DNA of 64,000 bases from Acorus gramineus (GCA_030737835.1 JAUJYN010000016.1:1651001-1715000), one strand, 5' to 3'. Numbered from the stretch's first letter, positions 31,560 to 42,230 are shown. Numbers and translations are program-made. Notes: generated by a model from the sequence alone, not told the origin.

Positions 31560-34500
31560 TTAAGCATAGAATTTTTTCAAATACAGTGCATTCCATGTAC
31601 CTGAGACCTCGTCCCCTTCGGCGTTCACCAAGCGATAAGCATTCCCGGAATAGGCATGGGTGATTACATAAGGTCCTTCCCAAATTGGTTGCAGTTTTCC
31701 TCTCGGGTGTGGTTGTCGAGAAGGCATGAGCTGCTTGAGCACCATTTCCCCAACTTGGAACTTTCTTTCAATTACCTTTTTCTGGAAGGCTCTGGACATT
31801 CTCCTTTGGTAAATTTGGGCGTGTTCGGCTGCTCGCAACCTTTTCTCATCTAATAGTTCAAGTTGTAGAAGGAGTGCTTCCCTCCTATCCTCGGGTTGTA
31901 AATCCTTGTCCAACTCCACTCTCAAAGATGGGATAAGCACTTCATAGGGAACCACCGCCTCCATCCCAAAAGTAAGGGAGTAAGGAGTCTGACCTGTGGG
32001 GGTCCTGATGGAGGTGCGATAAGCCCAAAGTGCGTCAACTAGCTTGTCCGGCCAATCGGTGGCCTTATGCATCTCCACGGTCTTTTTAATGATCTTCAGG
32101 AGAGTCTTGTTTGTAGCCTCTGCTTGACCATTCCCTTGGGGATAATATGGGGTGGAGTGATGCAGCTCAATGTGGTGCTTGTTGCAGAGGTCTTGAAATT
32201 CCTGAGAAATGAACTGAGGACCATTGTCAGTAAGGATTACCTTCGGAGCGCCGAATCGTGCGAGGATATGAGTACGAACGAAGCGAACAAGAGTAGAACT
32301 CTTGATCACTATGTACGACTCAGCCTCGGCCCATTTGGTGAAGTATTCTGTGGCAGTGAGGATGAAGGCTTTCTGACTGGTGTTTTCAACTGTATCCCTA
32401 AAGGGGCCGATGATGTCGAGAGCCCACATGGAGAAAGGCCAAGGAGAGGTCATGGAATGCAATGCGGAGGCGGGTGCATGGATCTTATTGGCATGGGTCT
32501 GGCACTGAACACACCGTCTGACAAATTTGTGGCAATCCCCCTCCATTGTGGGCCAGTAGTAACCCATCCTTAGAACTTTCTTTGCGAGCATCTGTGAATT
32601 CACATGGCCTCCACAAACTCCGGAATGTGCCTCTTTCACAATAGTGAATGCCTCTTCATCTTCCAAGCATCTCAACAACTCTCCATTGAAGGACATGCGA
32701 AAGAGAATGCCTCCTCGAAGACAATATTTGGTCGCCATTCTTTTAACAGCTTTTCGATCATCACTGGTGGCGTACTCCGGAAAGGAGCCATCTTCAAGGT
32801 AGTTCTTGATGTCGAAGAACCAAGGATTTCCATCATCAGGTTCCTCCAAATCTATTGCGGAAATCCCAACAGACTTAAGAATCTCATCTTTCTTCTCTTG
32901 CTGCTCCATTAGGTCTTGAATCTTGCAGTCTCGAAGGTCAGTGGCCGGAGTTTCTAATCTTTGGATGATGACAGTCTCCGCCTTTTTGGATATCGGGAGG
33001 GTGAGTGAAGAGGCCAACGAGGCCAAGGCATCGGCGAGGATGTTGCCGGCTCGAGGTGTGAAAATGTGGATCACTTCTTGAAACTGGCGCAACAGGATAA
33101 TAGTCAGTTCTCTGTAGGGCTTGAGCTTCGGGTCCCTCGTCTGGCACTTCTTCAAAGTTTGGCGAATCACTAAGAGTGAATCTCCAACAATCTTTAGATG
33201 ACGAACTCCAAGAGCTAGGGCTGACTTTAAACCTGCAATCAATGCTTCATACTCCGCAATATTGTTAGTAGCATTAAAAGTAAGTTGAAAAGCGCGCGGG
33301 ATGATGACACCTTCAGGGGAGAGCAAGGCAATTCCAATTCCTCTTCCTTTCTGATTGACCGCTCCATCAAAATACAATGTCCATGTCTTGCGGTCATCTT
33401 CCTCAACTAATGCAAACAACTCTTCGTCAGGGAAATCCGTCCTGACAGGCTCATAATCCGGCAGTGGGAGGTGAGCAAGGTGGTCGGCGATGGCTTGTCC
33501 CTTGATGGATTTTTGAGTGACATACGTGATGTCAAACTCATTTAGTTGGACCTGCCATCGAGCTAGCCGACCAGTCACTGATGCCTTCTCAAACAGATAC
33601 CTTACCGGATCCATCTTTGCTAGATACTTTACTTGGTGCGCAAGGAAATAGTGGCGTAATTTCTGAGAGGCCCATACCAGCGCTAAACATGTCCTTTCCA
33701 TGAGTGGGTAGGCCTGCTCATATTCAATCAGAGTTTTGCTCAAATAATAGATAGCCTTTTCCTTCCTTCCTTCTTCATCGTGTTGTGCGAGCACCGCGCC
33801 AACAGCTTCTTCAGTGGCCGCCAGGTAGAGAAGTAGCGGACGCCCAGGGACAGGGGCTGAGAGAACAGGGGGGCTGAGTAAGTATTTCTTAAGTTCATCA
33901 AATGCTTGTTGACACTTGTCATCCCAAATGAATTCAGTCCCTCCTTTTAACAGCTTGTAGAAGGGTTTACACCGTTCGGCATGCTGTGAAATGAATCGAC
34001 GAATAAACTGCAGCCGACCGATGAGTCCCCTAAGCTCCTTCAAATTTTTCGGAGGGGGCATTTGAGCGATCGCTCTTGCTTTAGATGGATCGACTTCAAT
34101 TCCCCTCTTACTTATCATGAATCCCAATAGCTTTCCAGACGACACTCCAAACCTACACTTCTTAGGGTTCATTTTCAAACTGAATTTTTCACACCTCTGT
34201 AGAACCCTTTCAAGTGTCTCTGCATGACCTTCCCGCGTCTTAGATTTGACCAAGATGTCATCCACGTAAACTTCCATTAATTTGTGCATCATGTCGTGGA
34301 AAATCGAGGTCATGGCGCGCTGGTACGTTGCCCCGGCATTTTTAAGGCCGAAGGGCATTACAACGTAGCAGTAGGTCCCCCAAGGAGTGATGAATGATGT
34401 CTTCTCATGATCTTCTTCTGCTAGACGGATCTGATTATAGCCCGAGAAACCATCCATAAAGGACAGCATCTCGTGTCCCGCAGTATTGTCAACAAGAATG

Positions 34501-35357
34501 TCAATGTGTGGAAGAGGGAAATCGTCTTTCGGGCAAACCCGATTGAGATCTCGAAAGTCTACACACACACGGACTTTGCCATCTTTCTTGCTTACCGGGA
34601 CAATGTTGGCTATCCACTTTGGGTACAGCACCACCCTGATAAACTTTGCTTGGTGCAGCTTATCTACTTCCTCCTTCACCTTCATGGCCAACTTTGGATG
34701 GAGCCGCCTTAGCTTCTGCTTTATTGGTTTGGCGTCTGGTTCCAGAACTAGCCTATGCTCAACCAATGAAGGGTCAAGACCAGGCATGTCTTCGTAAGAC
34801 CAGGCGAACACATCCGAATAGCTCCTCAACACCTTCTCCAAACTTTCTCGCTCGCTCGGATTTAGTTCCGCACTGATCAAGATGATCTTAGGATCAGTGG
34901 CGGTCCCGAGATTCAACTCCTCCATCCTTTCCTCCTCACTTGCGGTCTGCTCATCAAAGTGTTGAAGGCTTTCTGCGAACCCCTTTGACATCTCCTCTTC
35001 TTGCTCTGCTTCTTCATCATCGTCACAAATCTCAAACACCCCCAAGCCGTCATCGAAATCTCCAAGGTCCTCCAAATCAGGTTCTTCGATGACAGCTATT
35101 GACTCGGATCGTTCTATTCCATGGATTACGTGAATACGTTCCCCGATGTCATCGATAATCCGAGTAGGGATTTGAAATCGTGAAGCCTTGCCAGGTCCTT
35201 GAGACACATGGGGCATTGACGCCTTAGGAGGGTCGACCAAACTCCGCAGCTTGTCCAGAAGATCAGAATTAAAAAGCGAGGGGTGCCAAACCACCAAAGC
35301 GTCATCCTTTATCTCAAACAGGGAACCTAATGTCTTAGGTTGTTCTACATTGTCCAT
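31560..35357 (-). CDS. pol: Tat Pol: RT, degenerate RNase H, archaeal-type RNase H, integrase
   Basis: A 1265-aa ORF without interruption. An acidic N-terminal linker (about 80-150) is followed by RT (about 200-400; FRDLNRVCPKDDFPLP, PFGLKNAG, YVDD at 364-367). The native RNase H (about 505-630) has AAT where the first catalytic Asp is expected. A second, archaeal-type RNase H (about 657-785) keeps D (YFDGA), E (EYEALIAGL), D (GDS) and D (ADALA). Integrase has an HHCC zinc finger (about 911-953) and D981, D1044 and E1080 with exactly 35 residues between the last two. This architecture is that of Tat-lineage elements. All catalytic motifs of RT, aRNase H and integrase are present. It would be made from element RNA and act in cytoplasmic particles and the nucleus. 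Confidence 0.93.
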   Translation of the reverse strand: MDNVEQPKTLGSLFEIKDDALVVWHPSLFNSDLLDKLRSLVDPPKASMPHVSQGPGKASRFQIPTRIIDDIGERIHVIHGIERSESIAVIEEPDLEDLGDFDDGLGVFEICDDDEEAEQEEEMSKGFAESLQHFDEQTASEEERMEELNLGTATDPKIILISAELNPSERESLEKVLRSYSDVFAWSYEDMPGLDPSLVEHRLVLEPDAKPIKQKLRRLHPKLAMKVKEEVDKLHQAKFIRVVLYPKWIANIVPVSKKDGKVRVCVDFRDLNRVCPKDDFPLPHIDILVDNTAGHEMLSFMDGFSGYNQIRLAEEDHEKTSFITPWGTYCYVVMPFGLKNAGATYQRAMTSIFHDMMHKLMEVYVDDILVKSKTREGHAETLERVLQRCEKFSLKMNPKKCRFGVSSGKLLGFMISKRGIEVDPSKARAIAQMPPPKNLKELRGLIGRLQFIRRFISQHAERCKPFYKLLKGGTEFIWDDKCQQAFDELKKYLLSPPVLSAPVPGRPLLLYLAATEEAVGAVLAQHDEEGRKEKAIYYLSKTLIEYEQAYPLMERTCLALVWASQKLRHYFLAHQVKYLAKMDPVRYLFEKASVTGRLARWQVQLNEFDITYVTQKSIKGQAIADHLAHLPLPDYEPVRTDFPDEELFALVEEDDRKTWTLYFDGAVNQKGRGIGIALLSPEGVIIPRAFQLTFNATNNIAEYEALIAGLKSALALGVRHLKIVGDSLLVIRQTLKKCQTRDPKLKPYRELTIILLRQFQEVIHIFTPRAGNILADALASLASSLTLPISKKAETVIIQRLETPATDLRDCKIQDLMEQQEKKDEILKSVGISAIDLEEPDDGNPWFFDIKNYLEDGSFPEYATSDDRKAVKRMATKYCLRGGILFRMSFNGELLRCLEDEEAFTIVKEAHSGVCGGHVNSQMLAKKVLRMGYYWPTMEGDCHKFVRRCVQCQTHANKIHAPASALHSMTSPWPFSMWALDIIGPFRDTVENTSQKAFILTATEYFTKWAEAESYIVIKSSTLVRFVRTHILARFGAPKVILTDNGPQFISQEFQDLCNKHHIELHHSTPYYPQGNGQAEATNKTLLKIIKKTVEMHKATDWPDKLVDALWAYRTSIRTPTGQTPYSLTFGMEAVVPYEVLIPSLRVELDKDLQPEDRREALLLQLELLDEKRLRAAEHAQIYQRRMSRAFQKKVIERKFQVGEMVLKQLMPSRQPHPRGKLQPIWEGPYVITHAYSGNAYRLVNAEGDEVSGTWNALYLKKFYA

Positions 35358-35853
35358 TTTTAGATCCCACCACTCCCTTAAAATTGAGTTTTTTTTTTTT
35401 TTTTTTTTTTAGCAAGCAAGAAATAATTCAAGGGAATTTCATGTATAAGCAGAAATTAACTTTTTTTTTTTTTTAGCAAGCAAAGCAAGAAGTAAAGCAA
35501 AGAAACTTTATGTACAGCAAAATTGATTTTTTTTTTTTTTTTTTTTATCTAGCAAGCAAAGTAAGAAGTAAAGCAAAGAAATTTTATGTACAGGCAAAAA
35601 TTGATTTCCCTCTTTTTTTTTTTTTGTTATCTAGCAAGCAAAGTAAGAAGTAAAGAAATTTTACGTACAAGCAGAAATTGATTTTTTTCTTTTTTTTTTT
35701 TTTTTTTAGCAAGCAAAGCAAGAAATAATTCAAGGAAATTTCATGTACAAGCAGAAATTAACTTCTTTTTTTTTTTTTTTAATAAAGATTAGAGTACGCA
35801 GGATCAAAAGACAGGAAAGAAATGAACCTTAAATATGGGAAGAGAGTACTTAC
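35358..35853 (-). other. Putative Tat intron with A-tract tandem repeats
   Basis: The minus strand has a strong donor ATTCAG/GTAAGTACTC at 35854/35853. About six ~75-base units follow, each with a 10-20-base A-tract and GCAAGCAAAGCAAGAAGTAA-like sequence on the plus strand. Ogre elements are known to splice an intron between the protease and RT coding parts, which fits this position. A convincing acceptor is not visible; NATGTAG at about 35347 is possible, but the upstream region is A-rich instead of pyrimidine-rich. Confidence 0.5.
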
Positions 35854-35930
35854 CTGAATGGCGCCCTCAAGAATAGAGAAAATAGGATCATCCTTTCGCA
35901 AGGTTGGGGGCCGAGTTTACTCCAATCACC

Positions 35931-38900
35931 CTACAGAGTCTTGCTCCCCGATGCTCCCGAACTGCATGAATGAGGCATCTCATCAGCAGAATCCGGGTCT
36001 TCAACATAGTATTCTGGCAATTCATGAGAATCGTCGGGCAATTGTTCATGTGATTCAGAAAATAACTGGTCAAGAGTCTCAATCAGAGAATCAATGTCTT
36101 CCTCTGGTGGAACTGAAGAGGAGGATCCTGATTGGCTCTCAATGGGAGTCAGTTGACTGGACGCGGGCTGCTCTGATCCAGTGCTACGGATAAAATGTTC
36201 TTCCAAGCTCCAATCTGTAATGCCATAGAATGGACCCCAATCATAGACATCATAAACTGTGAGTGATCCGATGCCCATGTGGTCTGGCCATATGAAGTTG
36301 TGAATGATGTCTGTGGTGCCTTGATTGTACCGTCCCAGACCTTGGCCTCGATGATAACCCATTTGTTCCATGAGCCGCCATCCTGGATTGCTGTCAGTTG
36401 ATGCGCGTGCTTTACCTTTGCCCAAAGTGCTTACCTGTAGTGCCCCATCACGCGCCCAATCGGGTGGAAACTCTGATATGTGCACGACTGGCTGCTTGCC
36501 TTCTCTCTTGGAAGGGCTTTTCACTGTTGTGATAGCCTCCGCTTCTTCTGCTTCATACCGGGTGCCTCTGACTGCGTCCCCACCTATTGTGATGATCTGT
36601 TCTCCAACAGGAAATTTGAGGCATTGGTGGAGCGGGGAGGAAACACCTCGGATTGTCGCCAACCATTTTCTTCCCAAGATCATGTTGTAATCAGAGTCCA
36701 TCTCCAGAACATAGGCTTCAAACGTGGTCTTGAGGGGACCGATCTCCAAGCTGAATGAACGGAAGCCCACCACTTGTCGAGCACTTCTGTCATAGGCAAA
36801 AATTCGCGTATCGGACTCCGCCAGCGAAGTGATATCACCATTGACGTGCTGGAACGTCTGGAGGGACATGAGGTTGACCCCCGCACCAGTATCAACAAGG
36901 ATTCGATTGACCAACGTTTTCTCCACCAAGGCGGTGACGCAAAGTGCCGAAATGTTGGTGAGGGGATCATCGATGACTTCCTTGGGCCAGAATGAGATCA
37001 CAGGGCCCAATCCTTCAGAAACTAGCGCAGCTGGCACATTAAAGGCAGAAATGTGGCGATCTACCTTGACCTTTTCCAAGAAAGCCCTTATCGCCTCCTG
37101 ATGGTGTTCTGAAGTTTCGATTAGCTCCAATATCGAGATCTTGGCTGGGATTTTGCGCAATTGTTCAAGCAAGTTCACCTTATCACCAGCTCTCCCTTCT
37201 TCCACTTCTGCTTCTGGATTGGTGTGTCGAAGAACTTGAGAGGGCATATTGTTGAAGATGCGTCCTGTCCTGGTGGTGTGGAGAACTGCAGTATTGGGAC
37301 AATGATGCCCGGAGGACAAAAGTGGCCGGATGGGGCTGAGGCTGCTGGCTCGGATGGGACTCTGGATTGGTGGCGGGTTCGTGGAGGGAACCAGACTTCT
37401 AGGAGCTGGACGGATAACGCCACCTGGTATGACCTGGGGTGGAGGATCGTCCTGAGGCTGATATGCACAGTTCTTTGGCCCAGTATTTAGCTCGCACATT
37501 TGACAGTTGAAGAACTTTGACCAGTCATGGTGGCGTGCCTCCCCCCATACCGAGATGATGTCCCCATTGCTTGGAAAACGCAAGCATTGATGACGCGTAG
37601 AAGAGACACCTTCGACATTGTCAAGCCAGGGCCTCCCAAGGATCATGGAATGAGGCGACTCGATCTTCATGACCTCACAGTCTACAGAGGTACATACTGG
37701 CCCCACCTTTAGAACACAAGAGATCCTCCCGCATGAAGATTGGCTTGAGCTGTCATATGCGTGGAGAAGGGTTTCTGATGGTTGGAGCTTGGGGAGCCCA
37801 CGCCGAAGCTTGCAGTAGGTGGAATGGGTCATGATGTCTACTCCGGCTCCTGTGTCCACGAGGACATTTCGGAGAATTTTACCAGCAATGGCTACTTTGA
37901 TCACAAGGGGGCATGTGCGTATGCTAGGCTTGGCGAGCTCATGAGGAGTGAATGTGATGGAAGGGGAACATGTCAAGCAAGTGATCGCGCCATGCTCCTC
38001 TGATGAGTCTTCTGTTGATGTTGGGGAGCCAGATGGCTCAAAATCCAAGGAGTCTTCTTCAAGCTCCTCCTCTCGTATTTCTTCTTCCGACTCTTCTTTC
38101 ATCACCTTTTCTATCCCTCCTTCTGAGCCAACGGTTAACGCATTAACAGTCCAATTTGGTTCATCCGGTCCCCCCCAAAGGATGTTTTCCCCCCATACGG
38201 AGACAATCTTTCCCCATAGTGGAAACCGAAGGCATTGATGACGAGTGGATGGGACTGCTCTGGCATTATTGAGCCACGCCCTCCCGAGAATTATGTTGTG
38301 GACGCCCCCTTCGAGCTTTACGACATGAAAATATACCTCAGTGTGCAACGGGCCTACCATCAAAGGAATCGTAACTGTTCCGACCACCGGTCGTCTGGTG
38401 CCGTCATATGCTTCTATGAACTCATTAGAGGGCTCAAGTTCAGGACGGTCCTCCACATCTTCAAATGAGCAATAAACTCCATATGCCATGATGTTTCCTC
38501 CTGCCCCGGTGTCAATATATGTATATCTGAAGGGGATCCCTGCTATCTCCACCATGATACGAAGAGGGCGATTACGCATTGCTGGTGGGGCGAGCTCACT
38601 CTCGAGGAACACAATAGGTGGCGGTCCCACCGGGCCATCAACAGTTCCGGTTGATGCTTCTGGTTCTTGAATTGTGCTTGCCAATGTGGACTGCTCAGAT
38701 GGTTCTTGCTCAAGGGCATCTTCACCAAATGCCAGTTCTTCCGGCTCTTCCATGAGCTCGTCTTCAGATACTTCCTCCTCAGGGTCTTCTTCTGGCTCCT
38801 CCTCTTCGGGGTCTTCTTCTGGCTCCTCCTCCTCAGGGTCCTCTTCTGGTTCCTCCTCCTCCGGGTCCTCTTCTGGTTCTTCCTCCTCCGGGTCCTCTTC

Positions 38901-39161
38901 TGGTTCCTCCTCCGGGTCCTCTTCTGGTTCTTCCTCCTCCGGGTCCTCTTCTGGGTCCTCTTCTGGTTCCTCCTCCTCCGGGTCCTCTTCTGGGTCCTCT
39001 TCTGGTTCCTCCTCCGGGTCCTCTTCTGGGTCCTCTTCTGGTTCTTCCTCCTCCGGGTCCTCATCTGGCTCCTCTTCTGGGTCCTCTTCTGGTTCTTCCT
39101 CCTCAGGGTCCTCTTCTGGTTCTTCCTCCTCAGGGTCTTCTTCTGGCTCATCTTCTTCCAT
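35931..39161 (-). CDS. Tat acidic repeat / triple retropepsin / G-patch protein
   Basis: A 1076-aa ORF. Residues 1-135 are a PEEDPEEEE repeat. Three retropepsin-like domains follow, each with DTGAG (about 218, 436 and 757) and a later ILGR-x-WL motif (ILGRAWL, ILGRPWL, ILGRKWL) plus HQCL(R/K)FP. A G-patch (about 923-946; GWRLMEQMGYHRGQGLGR) and a Ser/Glu-rich tail finish it. In ordinary Tat elements this part is protease processing Gag-Pol. The frame continues upstream through 39162-39464 into gag, separated only by two TGA codons, so the ATG at 39161 may not be a natural start. The G-patch could bind RNA; that is inference. Confidence 0.85.
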   Translation of the reverse strand: MEEDEPEEDPEEEEPEEDPEEEEPEEDPEEEPDEDPEEEEPEEDPEEDPEEEPEEDPEEDPEEEEPEEDPEEDPEEEEPEEDPEEEPEEDPEEEEPEEDPEEEEPEEDPEEEEPEEDPEEEEPEEDPEEEVSEDELMEEPEELAFGEDALEQEPSEQSTLASTIQEPEASTGTVDGPVGPPPIVFLESELAPPAMRNRPLRIMVEIAGIPFRYTYIDTGAGGNIMAYGVYCSFEDVEDRPELEPSNEFIEAYDGTRRPVVGTVTIPLMVGPLHTEVYFHVVKLEGGVHNIILGRAWLNNARAVPSTRHQCLRFPLWGKIVSVWGENILWGGPDEPNWTVNALTVGSEGGIEKVMKEESEEEIREEELEEDSLDFEPSGSPTSTEDSSEEHGAITCLTCSPSITFTPHELAKPSIRTCPLVIKVAIAGKILRNVLVDTGAGVDIMTHSTYCKLRRGLPKLQPSETLLHAYDSSSQSSCGRISCVLKVGPVCTSVDCEVMKIESPHSMILGRPWLDNVEGVSSTRHQCLRFPSNGDIISVWGEARHHDWSKFFNCQMCELNTGPKNCAYQPQDDPPPQVIPGGVIRPAPRSLVPSTNPPPIQSPIRASSLSPIRPLLSSGHHCPNTAVLHTTRTGRIFNNMPSQVLRHTNPEAEVEEGRAGDKVNLLEQLRKIPAKISILELIETSEHHQEAIRAFLEKVKVDRHISAFNVPAALVSEGLGPVISFWPKEVIDDPLTNISALCVTALVEKTLVNRILVDTGAGVNLMSLQTFQHVNGDITSLAESDTRIFAYDRSARQVVGFRSFSLEIGPLKTTFEAYVLEMDSDYNMILGRKWLATIRGVSSPLHQCLKFPVGEQIITIGGDAVRGTRYEAEEAEAITTVKSPSKREGKQPVVHISEFPPDWARDGALQVSTLGKGKARASTDSNPGWRLMEQMGYHRGQGLGRYNQGTTDIIHNFIWPDHMGIGSLTVYDVYDWGPFYGITDWSLEEHFIRSTGSEQPASSQLTPIESQSGSSSSVPPEEDIDSLIETLDQLFSESHEQLPDDSHELPEYYVEDPDSADEMPHSCSSGASGSKTL

Positions 39162-39464
39162 GGGTTCCTCTTCAGATTCAGATTTACCACTACCAGGTGT
39201 TGCCGGTGGGGTGACAAGGTTGGCCCAAAGGTGTGAGGAGGAGTTGGACTGGTTGGGGGATGGAGGGTCGGTCCCAATGAAGTTGACAACTGGACCAGAT
39301 GAAGTAGACGGTTGAGTATGGGAAGGAAGTGGGTCAATATGAATGCCAAGAGGTGCAGATGAAGTGGAGGATTGAACAGGGTGGGCCGAGCGGGACCTAG
39401 TGATGATATTTCACAATAGTGCCCAATCAATGCGATCTTGTTCATGAAGATCATAAACAAAATC

Positions 39465-40409
39465 TCAAAATGTGTAGCAACCACAGATGTCATGACCATG
39501 CATTCGGTGGTATGGGCAGTAGCGTGAACTATCGACACCAGGGGGCGAGGGTCTCTCGGGTGGCAAGGTGATGCTGTTGGATTCCATCAGTGCCATAAAA
39601 ATGTCAGGCAAGGACTCTGGCAGTGGTGGGTAAGTATCACGTTTGCCCATCCTTCGAGCCTGGTAAGATGTGGGTGGAGGAACAGCTGTGTATTGTCTTT
39701 CAGGGATTGGTCGGGGAGTTATTTGATTGGGTTGCAAGGCTCGAACGGGTTGGGCTTGGGGAGCTGAGTGGTGATAGTGGAATGGTTGGCGGAGAGGTGG
39801 GTGGTGAGTTGGGAATGAGGAAATTGGTGTGGGGCGTGTCGGATGGTGCACCGGCGTCTGTTGTGGAGCAATCCCTTGATAACGGGTTACTGGTCGAGGC
39901 GGAGTATACCTAGATGGTCCAGGTGCATACGGCCGTGTTACCGGTCCTCGACCAGAAGCTGGTGATCCATTTGGGTAGAACGCTGAGATTTGTGGGGTGA
40001 CCCCTTCTACCGTGGAGGATGGAACATGGTTTTTCTTGAAGGGAGGACGCTGGTTGCCAGCTGGTGAAGCAATGGTAGTGTTGGCACAACGCTGAATGCG
40101 GTTGTGGTGATCAATCAGCATTTCATAAGTAGAGCAATCACCATAGGCGAGATTCATTCGCAACTCTGGAGTGAGATTTTGCAGCATCATGTCTATTTCC
40201 TGGCTTTCTGTCAATTGCAATCCCGTCCTGTGCACCAACATGCGCCAACGTGCCACAAAAGATTCAAACTCTTCACGCGGCCTCATCTTCTCTGCTGTAA
40301 GGTCTGACAGGGATGGAATGCGCATTCTCTGATACCCATAACGCCGGAGAAACCTCTCGCTCACAGCAGAAAAATCATGGAGGCATTCGACGGGAGGGTC
40401 GCATACCAT
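39465..40409 (-). pseudogene. gag: Tat Gag, C-terminal part
   Basis: Carries the retrotransposon gag core (ERFLRRYGYQRMRIPSLSDL, EEFESFVARWRML, LAYGDCSTYEMLIDHH), a Pro/Gln-rich linker and a C-terminal CPYHRMHGHDICGC zinc-knuckle-like motif. The frame opens by a frameshift near 40395 from the preceding gag segment and stops at TGA (39465-39467). The same frame continues into the protease ORF, so gag-pro was once one reading frame with two later TGA codons. Confidence 0.8.
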
Positions 40410-40993
40410 TGAACTGCCTCTCCTTCAAGAGACTTCTGGAACAGGAATACTAGAAGTGACTCATCTCCCAGGAATGGACGTGAGTCCATATAAAAAGCAG
40501 TCAAATGAGCATCTGGATCTCCTCGACCATTATATCTGCGGTACTTGGGGATTTTAAGGTCGAGTGGGAGAGCAATGGGGGGAATTTGGCGTAAATTGGA
40601 CTGGTGGGAGGTTTGGAGCAAGGTCGGGTTGAGTTCTGACACTATCCTTCGGACAGTGTCATCCAAGGTTTCAATAGGTTGGGGGTGGGGTTGGACTCTT
40701 GGCTGTGGTGGAGGAGGAGGGGGTTGAAGAGTAGTGGGATTTGGATTCCGGGAGGCTGAGTGCAATCGGTTGAGGTGGTCGAAGGCATTCATCATTTCGT
40801 CAATTGAGTGATATCCCATGGCCTCCATTCTTTCTTCGAGTCTCCTCCAGGCTGGTCTTTCTGAGGTCTCAGTGGTTTCCTGGTTGCGCGCGGCTTGCCC
40901 ATGGGGTATACTGGCATCGGGAAACACTTGGTTCTCATAAAAATCATACCCCATGTCTACCCTTGAACCTTCAGGTCTAGGGAAGGGATCCAT
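40361..40993 (-). pseudogene. gag: Tat Gag, N-terminal part
   Basis: Starts at MDPFPRPEG (ATG at 40991-40993; the open frame extends further but this is the more plausible start). A Pro/Gln-rich linker and motifs LDLKIPKYRRYNGRGDPDAH and EAVQWYATLP follow. A one-base frameshift near 40395 ends it prematurely and the rest of the domain lies in the next frame. Confidence 0.78.
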
Positions 40994-41212
40994 GTGTGTG
41001 TTTCGGGGTGAGCAGCAAGCGATATAGAGATGGAAACACACAATTCGACGACTTAATAGATCAAGCAAGCAATTCCACAATCTAACAGAGCATGAAACTT
41101 CAGAAGTCAGATAGTAATGGGATGTTGATGACTCTTGGACAGAACACCTAACTGGGTCAGCAAGGGCTGGATGTCGAAGATTCTGCTAGAATTTTATTAA
41201 TACAAAGAGAGC

Positions 41213-41214
<2 letters not shown>

Positions 41215-41248
<34 letters not shown>

Positions 41249-41474
41249 GAAAAGCAAGTAAAGAAACCTTTTTTTTTTTAATCAGAAGAAAAGGAAAGGA
41301 AAATTTTGAGAAAAACAGAAAAATAGGAACTGAAGTTCAAAATAGTGCAAATAAAAAAGTGAAATTTTTTTTTTTTATCTTCTTTTTTTTTTACTTATTT
41401 TTTTTTTTACTTACTGAAGGAAATTTTGGAAAAAGAGTTAGTGAAGGAAAGAGAAAATTTGGTACTAGAGATTT

Positions 41475-41511
<37 letters not shown>

Positions 41512-42230
41512 GAAAAGCAAGTAAAATTTCTTTTTTTTTAATCAGAAGAAAAGGAAAGGACAATTTTGAGGAAAACCGAAAAATAGGAACTGAAGTTCAA
41601 AATAGTGCAAATAGAAAAGTGAAATTTTTTTTTTAATTATTTTTTTTACTTACTGAAGGAAATTTTGGAAAAAGAGTTAGTGAAGGAAAGAGAAAATTTG
41701 GTACTAGAGATTTTGAAAAGAAAATTTTTTTTTTTTTTTTTTTTTTGGAAAAGCAAGTAAATTTTTTTTTTTAATCAAAATAAAAGGAAAGGACAATTTT
41801 GAGGAAAACAGAAAAATAGGAACTGAAGTTCAAAATAGTGCAAATAGAAAAGTGAAATTTTTTTTTTTTTACTTTTCTTTTTTACTTACTGAAGGAAATT
41901 TTGGAAAAAGAGTTAATGAAGGAAAGAGAAAATTTGGTACTAGAGATTTTGAAAAGATTTTTTTTTTTTGGAAAGGAAGAAATTTTTTTTTTTTAAATCA
42001 GGAGAAAAGGAAAGGAAAATTTTGAGGAAAACAGAAAAATGGGAACTGAAGTTCAAAATAGTGCAAATAAAAAAATGAATTTTTTTTTTTTTTTTTTTTT
42101 TTTTTTAGGAAAGCAGAAAGACAGTAAATTTTGGCAGACAGTGCAATAAAAAAAAGGGATTTCTTTTGCAAAAATAGGAAATCAGAAAGACAATAATTTT
42201 TTTTTTTTTTTGGAACAGGAAGGCAAGAGC
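41215..42230 (-). repeat. Tat leader with A-tract tandem repeats
   Basis: Between PBS and gag are about four units of ~230-260 bases. Each includes long T-tracts on the plus strand (A-tracts in the RNA sense), AGGAAAGGACAATTTTGAGG and GGAACTGAAGTTCAAAATAG. No coding sequence. Copy number may be unreliable because of the homopolymers. Confidence 0.85.

Noticed and set aside
38543..39538. Ser/Gly- and Arg/Lys-rich ORFs antisense or out of frame with the acidic repeat (for example 38674-39315 plus)
   Set aside because: They are shadows of the PEEDPEEEE-coding repeat in other frames; the acidic frame is the one linked to gag upstream and protease downstream.
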